From Phycisphaerae bacterium (lineage in GTDB: Bacteria; Planctomycetota; Phycisphaerae; UBA1845; Fen-1342): DNA of 64,000 bases. Below, one piece after another: positions 17,697 to 28,156 of this stretch (the stretch's first letter is position 1; every line of letters begins with the position of its first letter). The translations under genes were made by a program, and so were the position numbers. The stretch spans positions 186,001-250,000 of the forward strand of contig JAGNKU010000004.1 in NCBI GenBank assembly GCA_017999985.1, given 5' to 3'. Below the pieces are notes generated by a model, which was not told the origin of the DNA, made no database searches, and worked only from the letters and a program-made list of their open reading frames with translations.

Positions 17697-20195
17697 TCAA
17701 TCCTGCGACGTCAGCAGGTTGACGAACGGGTTGATGTCGCCGAAGTCCGCGAAGCCGTTGCCGTCGATGTCGCCGTTGAGCGGTGGACAGCCGGGGAAGC
17801 TGGTCTGCCACAGTTCCGGATAGGTCAGGCGCAACACGAACGGGTTGATGTCGCCGAAGTTCACGACGCCGTCACAATTGAGATCGCCCGGCAACAGCGG
17901 GGACAGGTCCACGGTGTACAGCCCGCGCCCGTGCGTGGCGGCCAGCAGCTTTGTGGAGTTGTGCATGAACAGCAGTTCGTCCACGCTGACGTTGGCCGGC
18001 CCGCGGTTGGTCGTGGACCAGCTCAGGCCGCCGTCCACGCTCTCGAAGATGCCCACCTCCGTGCCGACGTACAGCCAGTCGGACCGGTCAGGGTGGCGCG
18101 CGACACCGCGAATCGGGGCCGCCGGCAAGCCGGTCGCGCCCGTGCCGGTGACATCGTACCAGTTCGCGCCGCCGTCCAGCGTCTGCCAGAGGTTGTTCTC
18201 CGCGAAGCCGCCCAGCGCCACGTAGACCACCTGCACGTTGTCCGGATCAACCAGGATCCGCGTGATATAGCGGTCGGGCAGCGGGTTCGCGCCGGTGTTG
18301 TTGTCCACCGCGACCCAGCTCGGGCTCGCGTTCGTGCCGTTGGTCGTCCGGTGCAGTTCGCCGTTGTTCTGCCCGACCCAGATGATGTCGGAATTGCCCG
18401 GCGCTACCGCGATCGCGCTGATCCGGTCGGAACCCGGGGCGCGGATCGCCTGCCACGTGGGACTGATCGCCTTGACGTTCTCGGAGCGCCACAGGCTGGC
18501 GCCGCCCGCGAGCATGCGCTTCGAGTTGTTGGGGTCGAGAATGAACGGGGCGATGAAGTTCGCATTCGTGCCGGCATCGGCGATGCCGTTGTAGATGTAG
18601 TTGGCGCTGGCGCCGCCGTTCGTGGAGCGATGAATCTGCAGCGTGATGTACTCGCCATAGCAGTAATTCGGGGCCGTGGGATCGATGGCGCAGAAGCCGC
18701 CATCGCCACCGAAGGCGAGATTGGCCTGGCTATTGGCAGCGCTCAGGCAGAGCGTGCCGTTGTCCTGCGTGCCGCCGTACAGCCGGCCGGTGGGGCCGTC
18801 GCCGGCGGCGCCGTAGAACTGCGTGGTGGCGTAGGTCTGGTCGCGCTTCATCCAGCCGCTGCCGGTCGAAGCGGTGTAGATGTTGTCGGTCCGCCAGACG
18901 CCACCGTCGGTCCCGACGTATAAGCGCCGATTGGTGACGCCGTCGAAGCCGGCCTCGCAGGTGAACGTGTGAATATCCACGTGCGGCTGGACGGTCATGA
19001 TGTAACCGTCGCTGATCTGCGTAAGGGTCGTGCCGCCGTTCACGCTCTTGAGGATGTTGTACCCGCCGGTGACGAGAAACTCGGGGTTCGTGGGATCGAC
19101 CCACAGCGGGTTGGCATACCAGCTCACGCCGGACGTGCCGCTGGTCGTGCGCCGCGTGTACGAGTGGCCACCATCGGTGGAGCGGTAGATGACGCCGCCG
19201 TCGATCGCAACCGAGGCGTAGACGATGGCCGGATTGCTCGGGGCGTACGCGAGTTCGATGCGCGCCCCGAAGCCTGGCACGTTGCTCAGCCCGCTCGCGA
19301 CGGTCCAGTTCGCACCGCCGTTGGTGCTGTACAGCGCGGCGTGGAACCAGTCGCTCGTGTTCCAGTCATAGTCGATGATCTGGGCGACAGCCTTGTTGCC
19401 GTTCGTGGGGTCAAAGGCCACATAGAACGAGCCCTGGGCCCACTTGGGGTTCGTCCAGCTCGCCCCGCCGTTCGTGCTGCGCTGAATCCCGCCGTAGCGC
19501 TTGGCTGCCAGGATCAGGTTGCTGTTGGTCGGGCTGACGGCGATGCGGCAGACGTTGTCCCAGCCGGCGGTGGACGGGAGCAGCGTCCATGAGTCGCCGT
19601 TGTCGGTGGACTTGTAGATGCCCGTGCCGCCGATCGCATCGGCGTTGAAGAAGCCTTCGCCGGTGCCGGCGTAGAGCACGTGCGGGTTGGATGGATCGCG
19701 GGTCAGGCAGCAGATGGCGAGATTGGGCAAGGCGTCGTCGACCGGGGCCCACGTCGCGCCGGCGTCGAGGCTGAGCCAGATACCCCCGCTGACGGCACCG
19801 GCGAGAATACGATTCGGGTCGGCCGGATCCACGAGGATGGCGCGGGTGCGGCCGCCGACGTTATCGGGTCCATGCGCGGTCCAATGGGCCGCATCGAGCA
19901 GGCCGGCCCGCGCGCTGGCGCGCTCGGTCCAGTAAGCGAGATTGGCGTCGCGTTGCGCCCGGGCGCGCAGCAGAGCGTCCGGGGCCACCTGGCCGTGTTC
20001 GTCCAGCCAGCTCAAGCGACGCCAGCGCATCGCCTCGTCCGGGTTCGTGGCGCGCGCGAGCTTGATGTAGGCGCTTGGCGCACGCCTGTCGGAATCGTCT
20101 GATCGCGATGCCGCTCGGGTACCGTTTCGGCACGGGCAGCGGCTGGAGCAACCCGCCAAGACAACACAAACCAGTAAACCGACGGCAACGCGCAT
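17697..20195 (-). CDS. Secreted Asp-box (BNR) beta-propeller protein with dockerin-like tail
   Basis: An 832-residue exported protein. The N-terminus has a hydrophobic core and a lipobox-like VVLAGCSS, so it may be a lipoprotein. The body carries repeated Asp-box motifs (SLDAGATW, STDNGDSW, STNGGASW, STNGGANW, TLDGGANW, SVDGGLSW), the mark of sialidase/sortilin-like beta propellers, but sialidase catalytic residues cannot be identified. The end holds two calcium-loop repeats, GDLNCDGVVNFGDINPF and GDIDGNGFADFGDINPF, a dockerin-like planctomycete tail. The ATG at 20195 follows AAGAGGTG. Probably an extracellular binding or scaffold protein; it is convergent with the MBOAT gene. Confidence 0.86.
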   Translation of the reverse strand: MRVAVGLLVCVVLAGCSSRCPCRNGTRAASRSDDSDRRAPSAYIKLARATNPDEAMRWRRLSWLDEHGQVAPDALLRARAQRDANLAYWTERASARAGLLDAAHWTAHGPDNVGGRTRAILVDPADPNRILAGAVSGGIWLSLDAGATWAPVDDALPNLAICCLTRDPSNPHVLYAGTGEGFFNADAIGGTGIYKSTDNGDSWTLLPSTAGWDNVCRIAVSPTNSNLILAAKRYGGIQRSTNGGASWTNPKWAQGSFYVAFDPTNGNKAVAQIIDYDWNTSDWFHAALYSTNGGANWTVASGLSNVPGFGARIELAYAPSNPAIVYASVAIDGGVIYRSTDGGHSYTRRTTSGTSGVSWYANPLWVDPTNPEFLVTGGYNILKSVNGGTTLTQISDGYIMTVQPHVDIHTFTCEAGFDGVTNRRLYVGTDGGVWRTDNIYTASTGSGWMKRDQTYATTQFYGAAGDGPTGRLYGGTQDNGTLCLSAANSQANLAFGGDGGFCAIDPTAPNYCYGEYITLQIHRSTNGGASANYIYNGIADAGTNANFIAPFILDPNNSKRMLAGGASLWRSENVKAISPTWQAIRAPGSDRISAIAVAPGNSDIIWVGQNNGELHRTTNGTNASPSWVAVDNNTGANPLPDRYITRILVDPDNVQVVYVALGGFAENNLWQTLDGGANWYDVTGTGATGLPAAPIRGVARHPDRSDWLYVGTEVGIFESVDGGLSWSTTNRGPANVSVDELLFMHNSTKLLAATHGRGLYTVDLSPLLPGDLNCDGVVNFGDINPFVLRLTYPELWQTSFPGCPPLNGDIDGNGFADFGDINPFVNLLTSQD

Positions 20196-20377
20196 GCCGA
20201 GCACCTCTTTCGTCACAGGGCGCAACCCTGGCCGGTCTGCAAACCGGTCGTGCCCCGCCCGTGTATCTGTACTGTATCTATCGGTCGTTCCGCGGCCAAG
20301 CGCCGTTTGGAGCCGGCGCGACCCCATCCGGACGGCGCGCCGCGTCTATTTGCATGTTTTTGCCGGCGAGCAGCCCG

Positions 20378-20383
20378 TATAAT
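20378..20383 (+). promoter_or_regulatory. Perfect -10 element before the sigma factor gene
   Basis: TATAAT lies only nine bases before the ATG at 20393. The -35 region at 17-base spacing (TGTTTT) is weak. If this -10 is used, transcription starts at or within a few bases of the start codon, giving a leaderless or nearly leaderless mRNA. There is no ribosome binding site between them. Confidence 0.45.
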
Positions 20384-20392
20384 GAAACCAGC

Positions 20393-21046
20393 ATGATGGG
20401 GATCGTTGACGTTCCTGACACCGAAGTCGCGGCGGCGGCGGCGGGCGCTAAAGACGCGCGCACACGCGTCCTCGGACTCCTTGCGCCGCGTGTGCGGCTG
20501 ATGGTGCTTGCGCGTCTGAACCCCACGATCCTGCAGGGCGCGGCGGTCGACGACGTCGCGGAGGATGTGTTGCTCGCGGTGCTGGCCGGCTTGCCGCGCC
20601 TGGAGGTGCGGACACTGGCGGGCCTGCGCGCGTTTGTCTCGGGAGTCGTGACGCGCAAGGTGGCGGATTTCATTCGCGGCCGCGGAAACGGCCACCGGCC
20701 CGAGCGCAAAGTGCGCTCGCTCGATTCGACCATCGCCGACTTGTCGCACGCGGGCCCGGTGTGGGAGTTCCTCTCGGCCTCGGGCGCCTCGCCGCACAGC
20801 GCGGTCGACCAGGCGGAACGCATCGCACGGCTGATGTCCGAACTCGCCCGGCTCAAGGACTCGTACCGCCAGGTGATCACCCTGGCATTCTTCGACCAGT
20901 TGCCACTGAGTGAGATCGCGGAACAGATGGGATTGTCGCGGCCCGCCGCGTCCATGCTGTTAATCCGGGCCGTGCAGGCCCTGCGACAACAAGTGGCCGA
21001 TCTGAACACGTCCGGCAACCACAATGGCAACCAGCGCGCCGACTGA
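20393..21046 (+). CDS. ECF-type RNA polymerase sigma factor
   Basis: A 217-residue sigma-70-family factor. Region 2 covers about residues 30-105 (VEDVLLAVL-like AEDVLLAVLAGLP, then a basic stretch RGRGNGHRPERK). Region 4 is near the C-terminus: YRQVITLAFFDQLPLSEIAEQMGLSRPAASMLL, an intact helix-turn-helix. No anti-sigma factor is adjacent; instead the end overlaps a Ser/Thr kinase by 23 bases, a pairing common in planctomycetes where the kinase may be the sensor. Two adjacent ATGs (20393, 20396) are possible starts; sequence upstream in this frame reads as promoter, not protein. Confidence 0.85.
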   Translation: MMGIVDVPDTEVAAAAAGAKDARTRVLGLLAPRVRLMVLARLNPTILQGAAVDDVAEDVLLAVLAGLPRLEVRTLAGLRAFVSGVVTRKVADFIRGRGNGHRPERKVRSLDSTIADLSHAGPVWEFLSASGASPHSAVDQAERIARLMSELARLKDSYRQVITLAFFDQLPLSEIAEQMGLSRPAASMLLIRAVQALRQQVADLNTSGNHNGNQRAD

Positions 21047-23435
21047 ACACGACGGGGATCCGGCGCTGCCGGATCGCCTCGACGCGGCGCTGGCCGACTT
21101 CTGGCGCGGCGATGCGGCAGCGCTCGAGGGTCTGGTCGCGGGCGCGCCAGGCTCCGGCCCGCCTGTGGAAGCGCTGTTTGGCGATTTGCACGCGGCGCCC
21201 CGGGTGCCGGTGGTCGGCCTGAGCGATCCCTCGCAGGTCAGCGGCTACCGCATCGTGCGCGAACTGGGCCGCGGCGGCATGGGTGTCGTGTACGAGGCGG
21301 AGCAGGAGCATCCGCGCCGCCGGGTGGCACTCAAAGTCCTCGGCGGCCTCGTCCCCGACACACGACACGTCCGGCTGTTCCAGCGCGAGATTCACACGCT
21401 TGCGCGGCTGGCGCACCCGGCGCTGGTGACCGTGTACGAGGCCGGGCAGACCGGCGACGGCCGGCCGTTCTTCACGATGGAGCTGGTGCAGGGCGTGCCG
21501 CTGGACGTGTACGCGCGCGAGCACGAGCTAACCGTGGGGGCGCGGCTGGAGCTGTTTGCGCAGATCTGCGCGGCGGTGGTCCATGCGCACGCCCACGGGG
21601 TCATTCATCGGGACCTCAAGCCCGCCAACATCCTGATCGACCCGGAGGGCCGGCCGCGCATTCTCGACTTCGGACTGGCGCGCGTCACCGACATGGATGT
21701 CACGGTGAGCATCGCGGCCACGGACTCCGGCCAGATTGCCGGCACCCTGGCCTACATGAGCCCGGAGCAGGCCCGCGGGCAGCCGGGGGACATCGACGAG
21801 CGCAGCGACGTGTACGCGCTGGGCGTCATTCTATACCAGTTGCTCACCGGGCAACTGCCCTACGAACTCCGTCAGGTTCTGCCGCACGAACGGCTGCGCA
21901 TCATCTGCGAGGAGCCACCCCAGCGGCCCAGCGTCGTGCTGCGCGCGCTGCGCGGCGACCTCGAGACGATCGTGCTCAAAGCCCTGGAAAAGGACCCGGC
22001 GCACCGCTACGCAACGGCCGCGGAACTGGGGGCCGACATCCGCCGTTACCAGGCGGGCGAGCCGATCCAGGCTCGGCCGACGAGCGGCCTGTACGTGCTG
22101 CGTATGCGCCTGCTGCGGAATCGGCGTACGCTGACCATCGCGGCCGTTGTGGCGCTGCTGGCCCTGGGCGGCTGGGGGGTCGCTCAGGGTTGGCAGACCC
22201 ACCAGGAGCACCTGCAACGTGCGCGGGAACTGGTGGCGGGCCGCAAGGCGCTGTTATCCCTGCAATCCCGACTGGAAAGCGGTGTGTTGGCGGACGCGCT
22301 CGGCCAGGCCGAGCTTGTACCGGGCATGTACCCGGAGTTGCCGGAGGCATGCCTGGTGCGGGCGCTGGCGCATTTCCGCCGGCCCGCCGGCGAGTCACGC
22401 CATAACGCCATCAGCACGCTGGAGGTGGCGCTCCGCGGCAACGCGCAGCGTTGGGAGTGTGCTGCCCTGCTCTCGGAGCTGTACCGGCAGGGCGGCAACG
22501 TGGAGCGCGCCAACGATCTGGCTGCGCAGGTGAAGTCCGCGGCGCCGGACACGGCCGAGGGCTGGTACCTGCGCTCGCTGGCGACGCTGGACGTCCGGTG
22601 GGCGCAGCAGTGCGCCGCGTTGGCCGTGCAGCGCGATCCAACGTACGTGCCGGCCTGGATGCGGCACACGCATCTCTGCGTGACCGCGCAGGACTGGACC
22701 GGCGCCCTGGCCGGCGCCGAAACGCTGATGCGCCTCGATGCCGCCGACTACCGGTGGGCCACGCTCCGTGGTGACCTGCTGGCGCGCACTGGGGCGCTGT
22801 CGGCGGCAATCGCCCAGTATTCGCAGCTCATCACGGTGGATGGGCACGAATACAACGCCTACCTGCAGCGCGCGATGGCATATCGCCTGCTCGGTGACTT
22901 GGACCGCGCCATCGCGGACTACACCACCTGCCTCAAGTTCCCGGTGGCCCCGGCAACCACGGTCTGGCCCCGCTTTCATCGCGCGACGGTGCTCTGGATG
23001 ACCGGCCAGCGGGACGCCGCCCTGGAAGACTATGCCTGGATGCGCGCCCGCCTCGGGCGCGCCTTCTACGGCGATGCTCGGTCATACCTGATCCTGCGGG
23101 AACTCGGCCGCGACGACGACGCGGACACCGTGGTATGCCACGCGCTCGGCAGCGTCGCGGATGATCCGTGGCTCCTCAAGGTCCTGGAGTGTCTGCTGGC
23201 GCGCGCGCCGGAGGACCTGTTGGCCGCGGCCGTGCAAATGCCCAGCCCCACGCACGAGTGTGAGGCGGGTTATTACGCGGGCGAGCTGTACCGGCTGGCC
23301 GGCGACGCAGTTGCCGCGCGCCCGTGCTTCGAGCGTGCCGTGCGGACGGGCCTGGCCTTCGCGCACGACATTCCGCTGGTGCCGATGAACGAGTACGACC
23401 TGGCCGTGTGGCGCTTGGGGCAGTTGTCGCCGTGA
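21024..23435 (+). CDS. Membrane Ser/Thr protein kinase with TPR C-terminus
   Basis: An 803-residue Hanks-type kinase. The kinase domain is about residues 74-340, with GRGGMGVVYEA (glycine loop), VALKV (lysine), HRDLKPANI (catalytic loop), DFGLA (metal) and GTLAYMSPEQARG (activation segment end). A single membrane helix follows at about 370-392 (TIAAVVALLALGGWGVA). The remaining 400 residues are helical repeats that look like TPRs and would lie outside the cytoplasm. The gene overlaps the sigma factor by 23 bases, so the pair is likely co-translated and the kinase may control that factor in response to an external signal. Confidence 0.92.
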   Translation: MATSAPTEHDGDPALPDRLDAALADFWRGDAAALEGLVAGAPGSGPPVEALFGDLHAAPRVPVVGLSDPSQVSGYRIVRELGRGGMGVVYEAEQEHPRRRVALKVLGGLVPDTRHVRLFQREIHTLARLAHPALVTVYEAGQTGDGRPFFTMELVQGVPLDVYAREHELTVGARLELFAQICAAVVHAHAHGVIHRDLKPANILIDPEGRPRILDFGLARVTDMDVTVSIAATDSGQIAGTLAYMSPEQARGQPGDIDERSDVYALGVILYQLLTGQLPYELRQVLPHERLRIICEEPPQRPSVVLRALRGDLETIVLKALEKDPAHRYATAAELGADIRRYQAGEPIQARPTSGLYVLRMRLLRNRRTLTIAAVVALLALGGWGVAQGWQTHQEHLQRARELVAGRKALLSLQSRLESGVLADALGQAELVPGMYPELPEACLVRALAHFRRPAGESRHNAISTLEVALRGNAQRWECAALLSELYRQGGNVERANDLAAQVKSAAPDTAEGWYLRSLATLDVRWAQQCAALAVQRDPTYVPAWMRHTHLCVTAQDWTGALAGAETLMRLDAADYRWATLRGDLLARTGALSAAIAQYSQLITVDGHEYNAYLQRAMAYRLLGDLDRAIADYTTCLKFPVAPATTVWPRFHRATVLWMTGQRDAALEDYAWMRARLGRAFYGDARSYLILRELGRDDDADTVVCHALGSVADDPWLLKVLECLLARAPEDLLAAAVQMPSPTHECEAGYYAGELYRLAGDAVAARPCFERAVRTGLAFAHDIPLVPMNEYDLAVWRLGQLSP

Positions 23436-23453
23436 CCTGACGACGCTTCCCGC

Positions 23454-25409
23454 CTACCAGGGCTGGTGCGACGTTTCCACGTGACACGTCGGGAGGCTGG
23501 TGAGGAACCGACGCCCGTACGGCTTGCGCACGATGCGCGGATCGAGGATCACCACGATGCCGCGGTCGCTCTTGCTGCGAATGAGCCGACCGAAGCCCTG
23601 GCGGAACTTCAGCACCGCCTCCGGCAACTGGAAATCGTTGAACGGATTGCCGCCGCGCTGGCGAATCAGGTCGATCCGCGCCTCGACGGTCGGCCGGTCG
23701 GGGACGGCGAACGGCAGCTTCACGATGGTGACGTTGGACAGCGCCTCGCCGACCACATCGACGCCCTGCCAGAAGCTGTCGGTGCCGAAGATCACGGCGC
23801 GCGGCGTGACGCGAAACTTCTCCAGCATCTTCGAGCGGGGCAGCGACTCGCCCTGCAGGAGCAGCGTGTAGCCCTCGACGGCCAGCTCGTCGCGCACCAG
23901 CCGCGCCAGGTCGTTCAGCATCTTGTAGCTGGTGAACAGGACGAACGCCCGGCCCTCCGTCTGCCGCAGATAGTGAATCGCGGCCCGCGCCGCGGCCGCG
24001 ACGAATTCATCACCGGCGCTTGGGTCCGGCAGGCCCGCCTCGATGTGGATGGTCACCTGGCGCTCAAAGTCGAACGGCGAACCGAGCCGCAGCGTGTCCG
24101 CCTCCGCAACGCCCAGGCGGCCCAGGAGATAGCTGAAGCCGTCATCATCCGCCGTCGCCAGCGTGGCGCTGGTCAGGATCGTGCTGGCGATGCGGCTGAA
24201 CAGCAGCTCGTGCAGGATGGGGGCGACATCGAGCGGGGCAGCGCACAACGCGACCCGTGCGCCGCGACCAACCTCCGTGTCGATCCAGTACACATGCTCG
24301 TCATAGGCGCGCGCCAGCAGTCCGTCGACGCCGGCGGCCAGCTCGGCGGCCCGGTCGAGATAGCCACCGAGTTCGTAGCGGTCTTCCTCGCGCGGCAGCT
24401 CTTTCTTCAGCACTTCCAGCGCCGTCACCATGCTGCCGAGCGCCGGCGTCAACACGTTGTCCACGGTGGGCGCGGTTACCAGCCGCCCGTTCGAGCGTCC
24501 ACGCGTCCGTTGCCAGTCGAGCAGTTCGTTGAAGAACTGCGTCGTCGCCGATTGCGCGGCGATGACCTTCTGCCGGTGCTCATCCGTGCCCACGGCGGCG
24601 AGATAGCCCTTGCCCGTGCGCTCATTGAAAAGGCCCGACAGGATGTGTTGCACCTGTCCATGGGCAACACGCACGCCGAAGTGATCGCTGGCCACGCCCT
24701 CCAGCGTGTGTGCCTCGTCGATGATCGCCAGGTCGTAGTCGGGCAGGACGCTCGCGCCCGCGCGGCGCAGCAGCAGATCGCTGACCAGTAGCGCGTGGTT
24801 CACGATCAGCAGGTCGGCGGACGCGGCGCGCCGGCGGGCGCGCTGGTAGAAGCAGTCGGTGTACGTCGGGCAGCGCCGGCCGAGGCAGTTGTTGTGCTCG
24901 CTGCGGACCTTCTCCCAGACCTCAAACGGCGGCGCCTCGGGCAGATCGCCGAGCGAGCCGTCCTCCGTCTCATACGCCCAGTCTTCGATGGCGTGCAGCG
25001 CGCGGCGCAGGTACATGTTCTCGAACAGCGCCTTCTGCCGCGTGCTGGCCCCTTTCAAGCGGCGCAGGCTCAGGTAGTTGTTGCGGCCCTTGACCAGCTC
25101 GGCCTTGAACGACAGGCCCAGGGCCGCCTGGAGGAATGGCACGTCCTTCTGGATCAGTTGTTCCTGGAGCGCGATCGTGTGTGTGCTGACGATGACGCGG
25201 CGTTTGTTCCTAACAATTTGCTCGATCGCGGGCAGCAGGTACGCGAAGGTCTTGCCGACGCCGGTGCCGGCTTCGACCGCCAGGTGCCGCGGACCCGCGA
25301 ACGCAGCCGCGACCGCGGCGGCCATCTCGGACTGCTGCGGGCGGGCCTCGAAGCCCGGGAGATGTTGCGCCACGCGGCCGTCCGGGGCGAGCCATTCCGC
25401 GACCAGCAC
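23454..25409 (-). CDS. DinG/YoaA-family DNA helicase (XPD-like)
   Basis: A 651-residue superfamily 2 helicase. Walker A is EAGTGVGKT, the Walker B box is IDEAH, and motif VI appears as FRQGFGRLIRSKSDRG. The Fe-S domain shows NNCLGRRCPTYTDCF with three cysteines. The position of the usual first cluster cysteine, in the KGRxNYLC context, reads KGRNNYLSL here, so one ligand seems replaced by serine and the cluster may be absent or altered. DinG enzymes unwind 5'-to-3' and resolve R-loops and repair intermediates. The GTG at 25409 was chosen because TAGGAGG lies seven bases upstream; it starts 11 bases after the preceding gene. Confidence 0.88.
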   Translation of the reverse strand: MLVAEWLAPDGRVAQHLPGFEARPQQSEMAAAVAAAFAGPRHLAVEAGTGVGKTFAYLLPAIEQIVRNKRRVIVSTHTIALQEQLIQKDVPFLQAALGLSFKAELVKGRNNYLSLRRLKGASTRQKALFENMYLRRALHAIEDWAYETEDGSLGDLPEAPPFEVWEKVRSEHNNCLGRRCPTYTDCFYQRARRRAASADLLIVNHALLVSDLLLRRAGASVLPDYDLAIIDEAHTLEGVASDHFGVRVAHGQVQHILSGLFNERTGKGYLAAVGTDEHRQKVIAAQSATTQFFNELLDWQRTRGRSNGRLVTAPTVDNVLTPALGSMVTALEVLKKELPREEDRYELGGYLDRAAELAAGVDGLLARAYDEHVYWIDTEVGRGARVALCAAPLDVAPILHELLFSRIASTILTSATLATADDDGFSYLLGRLGVAEADTLRLGSPFDFERQVTIHIEAGLPDPSAGDEFVAAAARAAIHYLRQTEGRAFVLFTSYKMLNDLARLVRDELAVEGYTLLLQGESLPRSKMLEKFRVTPRAVIFGTDSFWQGVDVVGEALSNVTIVKLPFAVPDRPTVEARIDLIRQRGGNPFNDFQLPEAVLKFRQGFGRLIRSKSDRGIVVILDPRIVRKPYGRRFLTSLPTCHVETSHQPW

Positions 25410-25419
25410 GCCCTGCCTC

Positions 25420-26019
25420 CTACCCGCCGCCGAGCGCTTCGACGAAGTCCCACGTGAAGATCGCGGTGTAGCTGAGGGCCACGAGGATGACGATCGTGCC
25501 AAACGCGACCACGAAGGTCTGGCCGCTGATCCACCCGCCGCGCATGGTCGCCAAGATGTGCGGCCGCGCCAGCACCAGCATGCTGATGATCATCGCGCCG
25601 GAGGTCAGCGGCACGGAGATCGAGTGCAGGTAGCTGTAGATCCACGTGCCGCGGCCCACTTCGCGCTCGCGCCCGTCGAGCGAACGGATGAAATGCCCGC
25701 GCACGAAGTACGCCGGCGTACGCGTGCCGTCCTCGGCCTCGATCCACGTGCGATATCCGTTGTGCGCATCGCCGCCGAGCGCGTGATAGCTCAGCGTGTA
25801 TACCAGGAAGTTCAGCAGCCCCAGCACGATCACGCCGATGCAGATCTGGTTGCGCCGCCGACGTGGCAGGCGGTCCACCGGGCAGAGCGGCGCCGGCTCG
25901 GCCTCGCACACCACGTCCAGTGAGGCCAGCAGCACGTCGTCGGCCGGCGATTCCGGCGCAGGATCAGCGGGCGGCAACGGGGGCAATGCGTCCCTCCATG
26001 GGCGACGACGCCGTGGCAT
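25420..26019 (-). CDS. Membrane protein of unknown function downstream of thiG
   Basis: A 199-residue protein with a proline- and arginine-rich N-terminus and three hydrophobic segments: about residues 58-78 ([19 protein letters not shown]), 132-152 ([18 protein letters not shown]) and 168-188 ([20 protein letters not shown]). I do not recognise it. The start codon lies inside the end of thiG, a 56-base overlap; there is no better internal ATG before the first membrane segment, so a shorter start at a rare codon is possible. It is followed by the helicase after 10 bases. Confidence 0.65.
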   Translation of the reverse strand: MPRRRRPWRDALPPLPPADPAPESPADDVLLASLDVVCEAEPAPLCPVDRLPRRRRNQICIGVIVLGLLNFLVYTLSYHALGGDAHNGYRTWIEAEDGTRTPAYFVRGHFIRSLDGREREVGRGTWIYSYLHSISVPLTSGAMIISMLVLARPHILATMRGGWISGQTFVVAFGTIVILVALSYTAIFTWDFVEALGGG

Positions 26020-26803
26020 AGAGCTTGCGCGGGATGCGCCCGGCGCGGAACGCCAGGTAGCCAGCCTCGACCGCGTGGCGCATGGCGTGCGCCATCGCGA
26101 CCGGGTCGCGCGCCCCGGCGATACCCGTGTTCAGCAGGACGCCGTCGGCGCCGAGCTCCATCGCGATCGTGACGTCGGACGCCGTCCCGACGCCCGCGTC
26201 GACGATCACCGGGTAGTCCGGGTCATTGCCTTTGAGCTGTTCCAGGATGATGCGGATGTTGTTGGGGTTCAGGACACCCTGGCCGCTGCCGATCGGCGAA
26301 CCGAGCGGCATAACACTGGCGCAGCCGGCCGCCTTCAGCCGCTGGCAGAGGATCGGGTCGTCGTTGGCGTAGGCCAGGACGATGAAGTCCTCCTTCAGCA
26401 GCGTCTCGGCGGCGCGCAGGGTTTCCATCGGGTCCGGTAGCAGCGTCTGCTTGTCACCGAGGACTTCGAGCTTCACCCAGCGGGCGCCGGGATTCTTCAG
26501 CCCTTCGAGCAGCTCGCGCCCCAGGCGCGCCGCGCGAATCGCATCGTCGGCGCTGAAGCAGCCGGCCGTGTTTGGCAAGATCGTGTAGCGCTGCAGGTCC
26601 AAGAAGTCGAGCAGGCTGCGGCCCTGTTTGTCGTAGAGCCGCTCGCGGCGAACGGCAACGGTGACGACCTCGCACCCGGAGGCGTCCAGCGCCGCGCGCA
26701 TCAGCTCGTAATCCGGCGCGCCGTCGCGCAAGTATTTGCCCGTCCCCACGAACAGCCGGGCGCGAATGTTGAAGTCCGCGATCTTCAGCGGGGGCATCTC
26801 CAT
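25964..26803 (-). CDS. thiG: Thiazole synthase ThiG
   Basis: A 279-residue TIM-barrel enzyme that forms the thiazole phosphate of thiamine from deoxyxylulose phosphate, dehydroglycine or iminoacetate, and ThiS thiocarboxylate. Family signatures are [47 protein letters not shown] and [10 protein letters not shown]; the lysine in KLEV is the Schiff-base residue. The start overlaps the thiS stop by one base, so expression is coupled. Length is slightly over the usual 255-265 because of the C-terminal tail. thiH/thiO, needed to supply the imine, is not in the window. Confidence 0.96.
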   Translation of the reverse strand: MEMPPLKIADFNIRARLFVGTGKYLRDGAPDYELMRAALDASGCEVVTVAVRRERLYDKQGRSLLDFLDLQRYTILPNTAGCFSADDAIRAARLGRELLEGLKNPGARWVKLEVLGDKQTLLPDPMETLRAAETLLKEDFIVLAYANDDPILCQRLKAAGCASVMPLGSPIGSGQGVLNPNNIRIILEQLKGNDPDYPVIVDAGVGTASDVTIAMELGADGVLLNTGIAGARDPVAMAHAMRHAVEAGYLAFRAGRIPRKLYATASSPMEGRIAPVAAR

Positions 26804-27003
26804 CAGCCACCTCCAACCAGCGTGACGATCTCCACGCGATCCCCTTCACGCAGGGCCGTCTCGCGATACGTCGCCCGCCGGACCAGCCGCTCGTTGACCT
26901 CGACGGCGACGCGTTCCGGCGTAAGGTCGAATTGCGCAACGAGATCAGCGACGCTGGCCCCGTCGGGCATTTCGCGGGATTCACCGTTCACAGTCACCTG
27001 CAT
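26803..27003 (-). CDS. thiS: Sulfur carrier protein ThiS
   Basis: A 66-residue ubiquitin-like sulfur carrier. It starts with [18 protein letters not shown] and ends in VTLVGGG, so the terminal Gly-Gly that becomes the thiocarboxylate is present, with one additional glycine before it. It passes sulfur to ThiG, whose start overlaps its stop. The position directly downstream of the sulfate transporter genes is interesting because both pathways consume sulfur, but the 78-base gap may separate the units. Confidence 0.93.
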   Translation of the reverse strand: MQVTVNGESREMPDGASVADLVAQFDLTPERVAVEVNERLVRRATYRETALREGDRVEIVTLVGGG

Positions 27004-27023
27004 CTCGCGTGCTCCGCCCGCAG

Positions 27024-27029
27024 ATTATA
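27024..27029 (-). promoter_or_regulatory. Possible -10 element of thiSG
   Basis: A TATAAT on the minus strand, about 20 bases before the thiS start, stands out in GC-rich sequence. The -35 at 17-base spacing (TTTCGC) is weak. I looked for a TPP riboswitch in the 78-base gap and did not find its conserved core; the gap is also too short. Confidence 0.3.
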
Positions 27030-27081
27030 GCGGCACCAGCGGACGCGCGAAACGCGCACCGTAACCCCCGAGGAAGTGCAG

Positions 27082-28149
<1,068 letters not shown>

Positions 28150-28156
28150 GCTGCGC

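Noticed and set aside
27004-27081. TPP riboswitch before thiS
   Set aside because: The gap is too short and has neither the conserved CUGAGA core nor the second helix sequence.
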